Assembly: GCF_035917235.1 (NCBI RefSeq)
Contig: NZ_CP108423.1
Location: 4,679,501-4,743,500 of the forward strand
From: Streptomyces sp. NBC_01294
Lineage (GTDB): Bacteria; Actinomycetota; Actinomycetes; Streptomycetales; Streptomycetaceae
Direction of reading: 5' to 3'
Length of the DNA stretch: 64,000 nt
In this document: positions 7,620-15,320 of the stretch, one piece after another
Layout: each line of letters begins with the position of its first letter
How positions within the stretch are numbered: position 1 is the first letter of the stretch
Notes under the pieces: generated by a model
Database searches by the model: none
Told to the model about the DNA's origin: nothing
The model's input: the letters and a program-made list of their open reading frames with translations, nothing else
Made by a program: the position numbers and the translations under genes

Positions 7620-10600
7620 ATGAGCACCACCACTCGGGACGAGACCCTCGCCGGCGAGCAGCGGGCGGTGGACCACGCGTACGACTGCTACACCACGAAA
7701 CTGGCCGAACTGAGCGGCACCTCGGCGGCCACCGCCTCGGCGAGCGGCAAGGACGGGATCGCCAACCGGGCCGAAGCGGAGGCTCGTGCAGAGGCTTACG
7801 GAGGGCTCGGCGATGAAGCCCTGGTCTTCTCCCGCGTCGACGCGCCGGAGGACCCGGGAGGAGATCCGCGTCCCTGGTACATCGGGCGCCGTAGCGTGCA
7901 CGACGCCTCGCACGAGCCGGTGGTCCTGATGTGGACCAGCCCCCAGGCGAAGACCTGGATCGAGACCCGGCCCGAGAACCCGGGCGAGGTGGTCCTGCGC
8001 CGGCAGCTCCGCTGCGTACAGCGCATCGTCGAGGGCTACTTCGACGAGATCTCCCCGGCGGCACCCGTACCCGTACCCGTACCCGTACCCGTACCCGTAC
8101 CCGAGCCCGTCGGCGTACCCGAGTCCGCCGACGTACCGGTGCCCCGCCAGGCCGCCGACGACAGCGTGGCGGAGGAGGCGGACGCGTCCCCCGCCCCGGA
8201 ACGTACGTCGGCCCCCACGCCCGGCGATGTCGTACGACGGCAGCGGCGTAAGGCACCCCAGCCGGACGACTTCCTGCTGCAGGAGCTCCAGCGGTCGCGC
8301 GGCGGCCGGATGAGGGACATCGTCGAGACCATCCGCCGTGATCAGATGGCGCTGGTCACCGGCTCGCCCTCGGACATCCTCGTCGTGCAGGGCGGCCCCG
8401 GTACCGGCAAGTCGGCGGTCGGTCTCCACCGGGTGACCTGGCTCGTCAACAACGAGCACTTCAAGGCCCAGGACATCCTCGTCATCGGCCCCCACCAACG
8501 GTTCCTCGACTACGTCGGCCAGGTCCTCCCCACCCTCGGCACCCGGGACGTCAACGCCGTCCAGCTGGAACGACTGTGGGAGGGCGAGACCCTCGGTGTG
8601 GACTCCCCGAAGGCGCGTCTGGCGAAGTCGGGGGAAGGCATGGAGGCCGTACTGCGGCGCCGGGTCGAGAGCGACTACCGACCCGAGGCCCTCGACGCCC
8701 TCACCGTCGCCCCCTCCTACGAGGGCGACGAGCCCGGGGTCGTCGTCACCGCCGGCAGTACGACCCTCCGCGTGCCGAAGTCCGAGGTCCTCGCCCTCCT
8801 CGACCAGGCTCACGCCGGCGACGGGCCCTTCCGGGAGCGGCGGGACCGCTTCCGCGGCCTATTCGTCGACCGGCTGCTCCAAGAGCTCGCCGATGTCGCA
8901 CCGCGCCGCGGACAGGCCGGCACGATCCGCCGCGACCTGGAACGCAACCGCCGGGTCGAGCGCCTCGTCGAACGTGTCTGGCCGTCCCCCGGACCCCGGG
9001 AGGCCCTGCGTAGCCTCTACGACTCGGCCGACCTCCTGCGGGACTGCGCCGACGGCATCCTCGACGAGGACGAGCAGGCAGCCCTGTTGCGGGCCCGCGC
9101 TGCCAGCGCCGACGCCGACCCGTGGACCCTCGACGACCACGTCTGCCTCGAAGAGCTTCGCGTGCTGATCAGCGGCGAGACCCCGCCGCGATACGGCCAC
9201 ATCGTTGTCGACGAGGCCCAGGACCTCACACCCATGCAGGCCCGCTCCCTGCGGCGGCGGTGTGCCGTGGGCGGCTCCATGACCGTCCTGGGCGACCTCG
9301 CGCAGGCGACGGGCGCCCACACCCCGACGAGCTGGGACCTGCTCGGCGCACTCCTCTCCGACCACGGCGACTGGAGCGTGGCTCAGCTCACCACCAGCTA
9401 CCGCGTCCCCGCCGAGATCATGGAGTTCGTCGCCCCTCTCGCCCGCGTGGTCGCGCCGTCCCTGCCTTATCCACAGGCTGTCCGTGAGGCGGGCGTGGAT
9501 GCCGTGCGGACCGTGGCGACCGAACCGTGGAAGTTGCTCGACGACACCTTCGCCCACGTGGCACGACTGGTGCGCACCAGCGATGGCAACAACCCCCGCT
9601 CCGTTGCCGTCATCGTTCCCGACGACTCCGACTGGCTGGACGCCATCAGCCACCGGATCCACGAGGGTGGCGACATCGCCGAGCGCGATCGCGATGCCGT
9701 GTCCGTGCTGGCCGCCGCGCAGGCCAAGGGAATGGAGTACGACCACGTCCTGGTCGTCGAGCCCGCGACGATCGCCGACCGTGGTCCGGCCGGGCTGCGT
9801 CAGCTGTACGTGGCCCTCACCCGCAGCACCCAAAGCCTGACGGTCCTGCACACCGCCGCGTTGCCGGAGGCGCTCACCGCATCCGCGGACGACTCCGAAC
9901 CCGCGGCACCGGACGTCCGGCCGGCGGGCGCGGCGGAAAGCCTTCCCCGGATCGGCAGCGATGTCCGGGTCGAGGTCGTGGGCCACGTCTCTGGCGGTCG
10001 TTACAAGGTCAGGCCGCTGTCTCCGGTGATCGGTCGGCCGCTCGTGCTCACCGTCCGCCAAGGATCGGTTCCGCCGCGCCGGGGTGACAAGCTGGACTGC
10101 TGGGTGTTCGCGAACGACACGAGTCAGACGGTGCTCACCGCCGATCAGCGTGGCCGGTCGCCCGTCTCGGAGCGGATGGCGGGGCGCTATCTCGCGGCGC
10201 TGGACGTGCTGGGAGAGCTGACCGGCAGCGACGGCGACGTTCCCGAGGCCCGCAGCCGCCTCTCCGAACTCCAGGGCATGGCCAACCGCATCCTTCGCCG
10301 GGACCAGGCCGACTGGGTCGACGTGTTTCACCTGTTCGGTGATCCGGACAGAGAGCGACTCGGAGTTCTTCGAGACCTTGCCGCGACGACCAACCGTGCG
10401 CTCAAGGAGGGCACTTTCGACGCAGGTCGGTTCGCGGAGGGGCTGGATGCTTCCGGCTGGGCAGGGCCCCTCGCTGAAGCACGGCGAGAGCTCCAGGAGC
10501 GCTTCAGCATGGCGACGAAGCCGAACTCTGACGGCGCGATCCCCGTAGCCCCGACCCAACCAGATCAGAAGGAAGAGGTGCAGATGACCACCGCGGACAC

Positions 10601-11060
10601 CGCCGACGCAACACCGGCTGCGACCACGAAGGACGGTTTCCTCCGCGCGCTGGAAGCGGCTGCCGGGGCCGACCGTACGTGCAAGAAGCACGAGGCGGTC
10701 CGTCATGCGCTGAAGGCATCACTTCTCTGGGCGGACCTCCAGCCGGCCGACTCCTCGGTGGTCGACGTCAGCTGCGTCACCCAGCACGGTCTCTTCCTCT
10801 ACGAGGCCCTGGGTGCAGGCTGCTCCACCTATGCGGACCTGCGATCGGGCGCGACCCGCCTGCTCGAGATCAACCACACGCTGCCCGCGCCGGCCGACGG
10901 TCTCTACCTTGTCCTCTCCGAACCGCCTGCCGAAGACTGGTCTGTAGACACGATTCGCGACGTCTTCCGTGTCAATGTCATCTGGCGCAGCCCGACCGGC
11001 TGGGGCGGCGACAACGCGCACACCGCCTTCGGCTCCTCCGGGGTGAGCAATCACCAGTAG
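7620..11060 (+). CDS. HelD/UvrD-like superfamily 1 helicase with extended C-terminal domains
   Basis: ATG 7620 is preceded by AGGGAGG at 7607-7613. The 1146-residue protein has an N-terminal coiled region with the E-Q-x-x-V-D-x-A-Y-x-x-Y start typical of HelD proteins, a Val-Pro repeat (about 150-162), and a split SF1 motor: Walker A GGPGTGKSAVG (258-268), I-G-P-H-Q-R-F-L-D-Y-V-G-Q-V-L-P (289-304), Walker B DEAQD (531-535), GDLAQATG, S-Y-R (593-595), QAKGMEYD and YVALTR (730-735). HelD/HelR proteins dislodge stalled RNA polymerase, and some protect against rifamycins. Beyond about 755 it is unlike standard HelD: a beta-rich stretch (about 780-850), a helical segment (to 985) and a separate final domain (989-1146) that may be translated alone. 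Anti-phage or rifamycin-protection roles are both inference. Confidence 0.85.
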   Translation: MSTTTRDETLAGEQRAVDHAYDCYTTKLAELSGTSAATASASGKDGIANRAEAEARAEAYGGLGDEALVFSRVDAPEDPGGDPRPWYIGRRSVHDASHEPVVLMWTSPQAKTWIETRPENPGEVVLRRQLRCVQRIVEGYFDEISPAAPVPVPVPVPVPVPEPVGVPESADVPVPRQAADDSVAEEADASPAPERTSAPTPGDVVRRQRRKAPQPDDFLLQELQRSRGGRMRDIVETIRRDQMALVTGSPSDILVVQGGPGTGKSAVGLHRVTWLVNNEHFKAQDILVIGPHQRFLDYVGQVLPTLGTRDVNAVQLERLWEGETLGVDSPKARLAKSGEGMEAVLRRRVESDYRPEALDALTVAPSYEGDEPGVVVTAGSTTLRVPKSEVLALLDQAHAGDGPFRERRDRFRGLFVDRLLQELADVAPRRGQAGTIRRDLERNRRVERLVERVWPSPGPREALRSLYDSADLLRDCADGILDEDEQAALLRARAASADADPWTLDDHVCLEELRVLISGETPPRYGHIVVDEAQDLTPMQARSLRRRCAVGGSMTVLGDLAQATGAHTPTSWDLLGALLSDHGDWSVAQLTTSYRVPAEIMEFVAPLARVVAPSLPYPQAVREAGVDAVRTVATEPWKLLDDTFAHVARLVRTSDGNNPRSVAVIVPDDSDWLDAISHRIHEGGDIAERDRDAVSVLAAAQAKGMEYDHVLVVEPATIADRGPAGLRQLYVALTRSTQSLTVLHTAALPEALTASADDSEPAAPDVRPAGAAESLPRIGSDVRVEVVGHVSGGRYKVRPLSPVIGRPLVLTVRQGSVPPRRGDKLDCWVFANDTSQTVLTADQRGRSPVSERMAGRYLAALDVLGELTGSDGDVPEARSRLSELQGMANRILRRDQADWVDVFHLFGDPDRERLGVLRDLAATTNRALKEGTFDAGRFAEGLDASGWAGPLAEARRELQERFSMATKPNSDGAIPVAPTQPDQKEEVQMTTADTADATPAATTKDGFLRALEAAAGADRTCKKHEAVRHALKASLLWADLQPADSSVVDVSCVTQHGLFLYEALGAGCSTYADLRSGATRLLEINHTLPAPADGLYLVLSEPPAEDWSVDTIRDVFRVNVIWRSPTGWGGDNAHTAFGSSGVSNHQ
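8064..8102 (+). repeat. CCCGTA hexanucleotide repeat inside the helicase gene
   Basis: Six perfect in-frame copies encode a Pro-Val repeat linking the N-terminal region to the motor core. Copy changes would keep the frame and only alter linker length. Confidence 0.9.
10569..10586 (+). promoter_or_regulatory. Internal ribosome-binding site and in-frame ATG within the helicase gene
   Basis: AAGGAAGAGG (10569-10578) precedes ATG 10584 by five bases, in the helicase frame at codon 989. Initiation here would give a separate 158-residue protein (10584-11060) that contains the whole final domain. The residues before the ATG (VAPTQPDQKEEVQ) look like a linker, so this may be an old gene junction that became an in-frame fusion, or a gene still making two products. 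Confidence 0.55.
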
Positions 11061-11483
11061 CCGTCGGTCTCTCTTTGCTGAGCGCCTGCGAGTTGCGGCC
11101 CTGGTTGCCGGGGCCAGCGCTTCATCAGGGCGTCTGAACTGCTCGACTTCACTCCCAACCCCGCGGTGTCACCTACTTCTGCTGCCCCTGCTCCAGCAGG
11201 CGCAGGCGAGAACTGAACGGGGCCCTCGGGAATTCACTCCTCGATGTATCCGGTGGTCAGCGGGACGATGCACTCAGGGTGGATCTCCCGCCTCCGTCTT
11301 CGTAGGTCTGCGACGCCCCCATCGAGAGTGCGTGGGTGAACTCTGCTCGATTGCCCGCCCCTCGGTGTCGCTGATGCGGACGATGAAGACACGTGGCGGG
11401 CGCGACCGGGTTGACGTGTGCTGGCAACACCGCTGTCTCCGCGGATGGCTGGGTGTCAGACCGCACCGCGGCTTTTTCGGGCG
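11061..11483. other. Non-coding stretch with decayed coding scraps
   Basis: No intact gene is visible. On the minus strand short coding-like scraps remain: one ends ...PECIVPLTTGYIEE at a TGA near 11237, and another around 11340-11400 reads RVFIVRISDTEGRAIEQ. They are out of frame with one another, so this looks like a degraded gene between the helicase gene and the WXG operon. Confidence 0.45.
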
Positions 11484-12017
11484 TCAGTCGACCCCTCTCA
11501 GGTAGACGCGGCTGCTCCGTTCGTCGATCTGCGCCACCGCGACCTTGAGCCAGTTCAGGTCGCCCTTGCAGGGAGCGCACACCTGCCCCTCCCGGACCTT
11601 GGGAAGCGAATCCGGTTCCGGCAGCCCCAGGCGTGCGAACGGCGTGGCCGGTGTTGCCTCGGCGGCGAAGGGCTGCTCGCGCAGTCTGAGGGGCTGCTCC
11701 GGCTTCAGCTGGGTGAGGAAGGGCTCCACGGCTTCCGCAGGCAGGACGAAGGACAGGATCAACCCGTCGTCCTGGAACCCACTGCGGTGCGCCGCGAGGG
11801 CACCGGTCGCAGTCGAGGGGATCTCCACGTGAAGGGTCCGGGCGACGGACTCAGTGGTGGCCCCCTCGACCCAGTTGGACGTCCCCGGGTCCGCCGAGCG
11901 GCCGCCTTCCCTGCCGCCACCGCCGGACGCCCCGGAGCATCCGGCGGCGAGCGCGCCGAGCACCACCGCCGCCACGGCGAGCGCCGGGGCGCGCCCCGGG
12001 CGTTGCGCGCGGATCAT
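11484..12017 (-). CDS. Predicted lipoprotein, third gene of the WXG-type operon
   Basis: The 177-residue protein starts with a basic n-region and hydrophobic stretch ending in a lipobox (L-G-A-L-A-A-G-C), so it should be lipidated and held on the outer face of the membrane. The rest is a soluble domain with a C-P-x-x-C-like pair (V-C-A-P-C-K) near residue 150. The start ATG overlaps the stop of the upstream gene by 4 bases (ATGA), so translation is coupled. I do not recognise the domain. Its place after two WXG-like genes suggests an immunity or accessory role, which is inference. Confidence 0.7.
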   Translation of the reverse strand: MIRAQRPGRAPALAVAAVVLGALAAGCSGASGGGGREGGRSADPGTSNWVEGATTESVARTLHVEIPSTATGALAAHRSGFQDDGLILSFVLPAEAVEPFLTQLKPEQPLRLREQPFAAEATPATPFARLGLPEPDSLPKVREGQVCAPCKGDLNWLKVAVAQIDERSSRVYLRGVD

Positions 12018-13453
12018 CGGGCCGCCTCGTTACGGCCGATGTCCGTGCGGGTGCCGTCCCGCCCCGCGTCCTCGGGAGCGGGCCAGGACCCTCCCGCCGA
12101 CAGATCGTGCCGCTGCACCGAGCTGCTTCCTCGCATGTCGAACTCCCTGGCCAGCCCTGTCGTGTGCATGCGGGCCATGTCGGCATCGGTGACGGTGGTC
12201 GGTCCGATCGGCGTGGCCTTGATTCCGTCCCAGTTGTAGCGGTCCCACACATTGACCTGGTAGTCGATGCTGACCTGCGGTTTCCCATCGGGTCCGGGGA
12301 CGGCGGTGACCACCCCGGTCGTGTTGGTCATGCCGCTGCCTACGGCTAGGTACCAGTTGTTTGTGCCGTCCGGGCCCTTTTCGTGTTCGTATCCGCTGCT
12401 GCCGGATTCCACGGGGATGGCGACAGGCTTGCCGCCTGACTTCTCGAAGGCATCCAGTGCCTGGCGCCGCCACTCGTCCTGCTCCGTGGCGCGGATCCGC
12501 GCCACCTGGTCCCTCAGGGCCGGGTCGTCGGCCAGCATGCGATCGACGTCCAGGTCGAGCGTTCTGCCGGTGCCTTGGAGGTAGTGATCCATGTGCCGGG
12601 CCGCGTCGGTCTTGCCCATGAAGTCGCCGGAGTTGGAAATGCCGTAGGCCTGGATCTGTTTCCAGTAGTCCGACATGCCTGGCGATTCGACGTCGTACCG
12701 TCCAGCGCCGTCGTCCGCGGCGACCCGCTTGACCTGAGGCCGGAGCAGGCCGGCCGCCAGGAGGTCGTCCCGGTGCTGGGTCCACAGCTGGGCCCGGGCC
12801 TCGGGGCCGAGGGACTGCCAGAGCCGCTGCAGCTCCTTCCGCTGTTTGGTGTCGGCCTCCTCGCCGAGTCCGGCCAGTTTCAGTGCTCGCGGGAGCATCT
12901 CCTGGTCGAGGGAGGTGTACGTCGCATGGCCGGCGTTGTGCGGATCCGCGCCGTGGCTGCCGCGCAAAGCGCGTACGGCAGCGGCATCGACCTCGGCCGC
13001 ATGGCTCACCACTCCGCTCAGGGTGTCGGCGTACCAGCGCATGAGGTCCTGCTTGCGCTGGCCGGGCCCGTCCACCTCGCAGACCAGGGCATCCTCGAGC
13101 GTCACCGCTCCGCCTTGCCCCACACGGACGTTGAAGCCTGCCTCCTTGGCGTCGGCGGTCACGTTCTTCGCCTGCTGCTGGATGGCCACCAGTTCGGAGT
13201 GGGCGTCCTGGAGGACGCTGAAGATGCTCTTGGCCTCCGTGTGGAGGTCCTCTATCTCCTTGACCGTCTTGCCGACGAAGGCGCGCGTCACACCGGCGTT
13301 CACGCCTTCCCAACGGGCCTTCTCGGCCTTGGCCTTTGCCCCGTCGCGCGCCTGTCCCCCCAGGCTCTGCAGAGCGTCGGCCGTGAGCTTCCAGTCCTGA
13401 ACGGCGGATCCCAGCTTCGTGAGGTCGAGTTCCATGAGGTCCGAGTAGTCCAT
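12014..13453 (-). CDS. Large WXG100/LXG-like protein, probable type VII secretion substrate
   Basis: The 479-residue protein begins at ATG 13453, preceded by AGGGAGC; longer readings upstream are out of place because they cover the end of the previous gene. Residues 1-110 are helical and resemble WXG-type N-terminal domains (LTKLGSAVQDWKLTADALQ, then a W-E-G-V-N turn and a long second helix ending VAIQQQAKNVTADAKEAG). The middle is helical, and the C-terminal 150 residues are beta-rich (VAIPVESGSSGYEHEKG, VSIDYQVNVWDRYNWDG). This is the usual design of Streptomyces ESX-type exported proteins. No nuclease or toxin motif is obvious. It is the second gene of a three-gene operon. Confidence 0.7.
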   Translation of the reverse strand: MDYSDLMELDLTKLGSAVQDWKLTADALQSLGGQARDGAKAKAEKARWEGVNAGVTRAFVGKTVKEIEDLHTEAKSIFSVLQDAHSELVAIQQQAKNVTADAKEAGFNVRVGQGGAVTLEDALVCEVDGPGQRKQDLMRWYADTLSGVVSHAAEVDAAAVRALRGSHGADPHNAGHATYTSLDQEMLPRALKLAGLGEEADTKQRKELQRLWQSLGPEARAQLWTQHRDDLLAAGLLRPQVKRVAADDGAGRYDVESPGMSDYWKQIQAYGISNSGDFMGKTDAARHMDHYLQGTGRTLDLDVDRMLADDPALRDQVARIRATEQDEWRRQALDAFEKSGGKPVAIPVESGSSGYEHEKGPDGTNNWYLAVGSGMTNTTGVVTAVPGPDGKPQVSIDYQVNVWDRYNWDGIKATPIGPTTVTDADMARMHTTGLAREFDMRGSSSVQRHDLSAGGSWPAPEDAGRDGTRTDIGRNEAAR

Positions 13454-13463
13454 GCCGTGCTCC

Positions 13464-13940
13464 CTACTTGAGGTACTCGTCGATACGGGAGACGGACACG
13501 GCCGAGCCGTCGCGGTTGCGGAGCGAGGCCGCGATGGCCTCATCGTCCGCGGCGTGCGCCTTCTTGGAGTAGTCCAGGTGGTTCGAGATGTTGGCGCATG
13601 CCTGCAGGACCGTCTTCACCTGAGAGGTCCACACGGACACGGTGGTCTCCAGTTCGCCGCCGAGTGAGAAGCCGGCCGCCTTCAAGGATCCTGCGGCCTG
13701 CATCGTGGAGCCTTTTCCTGAGCCGTCGGCACCGGCACCGGCGCCAGCGATATCGGCCTGCTTCTGCAGCTGCCCATGCAGCAGGAAAGCCTCATGCCCC
13801 ACTTCGCCCAGGTCATCCTGGTGTACGACCAGGTCGGCCTGCCCACCACCAGGTCCGCTGGTCAGCTGATTGAGGCGCATCGACACCTGGCGCTCGCCAG
13901 CGACATCTACCTTGGCCTTTTCCCATTCGTCCCACACCAT
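13464..13940 (-). CDS. Small WXG-like helper protein, first gene of the operon
   Basis: The 158-residue helical protein starts M-V-W-D-E-W-E-K-A-K and contains a Gly-rich middle (ADIAGAGAGADGSGKGS) followed by a second helical half (LGGELETTVSVWTSQVKTVL). This matches a conserved Streptomyces type found directly upstream of WXG-domain exported proteins, where it likely acts as partner or chaperone. It ends 10 bp before the next gene. The start lacks a clear ribosome site; the ATG at 13940 is the first in the frame. Confidence 0.7.
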   Translation of the reverse strand: MVWDEWEKAKVDVAGERQVSMRLNQLTSGPGGGQADLVVHQDDLGEVGHEAFLLHGQLQKQADIAGAGAGADGSGKGSTMQAAGSLKAAGFSLGGELETTVSVWTSQVKTVLQACANISNHLDYSKKAHAADDEAIAASLRNRDGSAVSVSRIDEYLK

Positions 13941-14276
13941 GGCGCTATTTGATCATGATTGGACAGGCGAGGTAGGAGTAATGCGAGCCAGCTTTCACAC
14001 ATGAACAGGATGCTCTTCGGCATGGCCATGACGATGGTCGACGGCGACGGCGACGGCCAGCGGCCCGGATCGGAACCTCGACGCGCCCTGTCCCTGGTGC
14101 CCTGAATGGCGGATGGCCGAGACGGGCTGACAGGGCCGTCTCGGCCATCGGTGAGCTGGGTGTCGACCGTGTCGGCGATAGGGCTCTGAGCTGCAGCGAT
14201 GGGCTGAGCGTTCCGAGAAGGGGAGCGGAGCGTTTTCGGCAGCTTCCGCGGTAAGCCTCTGACCTGGGCTTCTAGG
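13941..14276. other. Upstream region of the WXG operon inside the right end of the element
   Basis: No convincing gene is present. The 60 bases next to the operon are A+T-rich relative to the surroundings and presumably hold its promoter; the rest, up to the right inverted repeat, shows nothing recognisable. Confidence 0.5.
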
Positions 14277-14300
14277 GTTTCCGTCAAGCCCCACGAAGGC
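14277..14300 (-). repeat. Right terminal inverted repeat with target duplication
   Basis: The inverted repeat (14277-14292) matches the left one in 15 of 16 bases, and ACGAAGGC (14293-14300) repeats the first eight bases of tRNA-Arg. Confidence 0.72.
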
Positions 14301-14323
14301 GGGGGTCATCGCGAACCGCTGAC

Positions 14324-14353
14324 AGCCTAGCGGATCAGGCTGCTCAAGGTCGC
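14324..14353 (-). promoter_or_regulatory. Stranded native promoter of tRNA-Arg
   Basis: On the minus strand GCGACC (14353-14348), an 18-base spacer and TAGGCT (14329-14324) are followed 23 bases later by the duplicated tRNA 5' bases GCCTTCGT (14300-14293). Removing the 7.75-kb element would place this promoter the normal short distance in front of the tRNA. At present it reads into the element's right end. The remaining bases to 14534 hold no gene that I can support. Confidence 0.6.
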
Positions 14354-14534
14354 CTCGATAGACGCGCGGTTCGGCCGGCGCCGTCCCGTGCCCTGTGAGC
14401 TGCGCGTTTCGATGATGTCGGGTGCGCGGGGCCTCGGTCGCGGCGGAACGGGGCGGCGTACGGCGACGTGGTGTCGGAGTACGCCGCCCCCGGGCGGGGC
14501 GAGTTGCGGGAGGTGGCCCGCGCTGGCATGTCGG

Positions 14535-15320
14535 TTACTTCGGGTCGGCGTTGAACTTGGAGGCCGACCAGAAGTAGCCGAGCACCGTCAGGCCCACGCA
14601 CCAGGCGATGGCGATCCATCCGTTGTGGCCGATCTCGGTGCCGAGCAGCAGGCCGCGCAGGGTCTCGATGGCGGGGGTGAAGGGCTGGTACTCGGCGATC
14701 GGCTGGAACCAGCCCGGCATTCCGTCGACCGGGACGAAGGCGCTGGACAGGAGCGGCAGCAGGATCAGCGGCATCGCGTTGTTGCTGGCGGCCTCGGCGT
14801 TCGGGCTGATCAGGCCCATGCCGACCGCGATCCAGGTGAGGGCCAGGGCGAAGAGCACGAGCAGCCCGAATGCCGCCAGCCATTCCAGGGCCGTGGCGTT
14901 GGTGGAGCGGAAGCCGATGGCGACGGCGACGGCGCCGACGAGGACCACGCTGGCGATCGACTGCAGCACGCTGCCGATGACGTGCCCGATGAGCACCGAG
15001 CCGCGGTGGATCGCCATCGTGCGGAAGCGGGCGATGATGCCCTCGGTCATGTCGTTGGAGACGGACACCGCGGTGCCGATCGTGGTGCTGCCGATGGTCA
15101 TCAGCAGGAGGCCCGGCACGAGGTAGGCGATGTACGCGGAGCGGTCGCCGCCGCCGATGCCCGCGCTCATCACGTCGCCGAAGATGTAGACGAAGAGCAG
15201 CAGCAGCATGATCGGCGTGAGCAGCAGGTTCAGCGTGAGGGACGGGTAGCGCCGCGCGTGCAGGAGGTTGCGGCGCAGCATCGTGGACGAGTCGCGCAGG
15301 GCGAGGGACAGAGAGCTCAT
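14535..15320 (-). CDS. ABC-2 type exporter permease (DrrB-like)
   Basis: The 261-residue protein has six membrane spans and the ABC-2 pattern: RRNLLHARRYPSL at the N terminus, then YIAYLVPGLLLMTIG and a conserved F-V-P-V-D-G-M-P-G-W-F motif before the last spans. It would form the channel for the ATPase encoded upstream. Its ATG overlaps the stop of that gene (ATGA), so the two are coupled. The usual substrates of DrrAB-type systems are hydrophobic drugs or lipids; the substrate here is unknown. The neighbouring divergent regulator suggests drug- or stress-inducible export. Confidence 0.9.
   Translation of the reverse strand: MSSLSLALRDSSTMLRRNLLHARRYPSLTLNLLLTPIMLLLLFVYIFGDVMSAGIGGGDRSAYIAYLVPGLLLMTIGSTTIGTAVSVSNDMTEGIIARFRTMAIHRGSVLIGHVIGSVLQSIASVVLVGAVAVAIGFRSTNATALEWLAAFGLLVLFALALTWIAVGMGLISPNAEAASNNAMPLILLPLLSSAFVPVDGMPGWFQPIAEYQPFTPAIETLRGLLLGTEIGHNGWIAIAWCVGLTVLGYFWSASKFNADPK

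Larger units (their letters stand above)
6538..14292. mobile_element. 7.75-kb transposon-like insertion at the 5' end of tRNA-Arg
   Basis: The left end reads GGGGCTTGTCGGAAAC (6538-6553) and the right end, on the other strand, reads GGGGCTTGACGGAAAC (14292-14277): 15 of 16 bases form a terminal inverted repeat. The same eight bases ACGAAGGC (nine if the next G is counted) flank both outer sides, at 6529-6536 and 14293-14300, as expected for a target-site duplication. Inside lie a transposase remnant, a truncated gene, a HelD-like helicase gene, decayed sequence and a WXG-type operon. No intact transposase is present, so the element is probably immobile or a composite relic. The 8-9 bp duplication is compatible with several insertion-sequence families; I cannot name one. 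Confidence 0.72.

Noticed and set aside
8064..8102. The hexanucleotide repeat as part of a CRISPR array
   Set aside because: Units are six bases with no spacers and encode Pro-Val in frame.
6681..14336. The 22-nt direct repeat as att sites of a tRNA-specific integrase
   Set aside because: No integrase gene is present, the repeats do not lie in the tRNA 3' end, and the inverted repeats plus target duplication explain the boundary better. The conserved -35/-10 spacing fits a promoter duplication.
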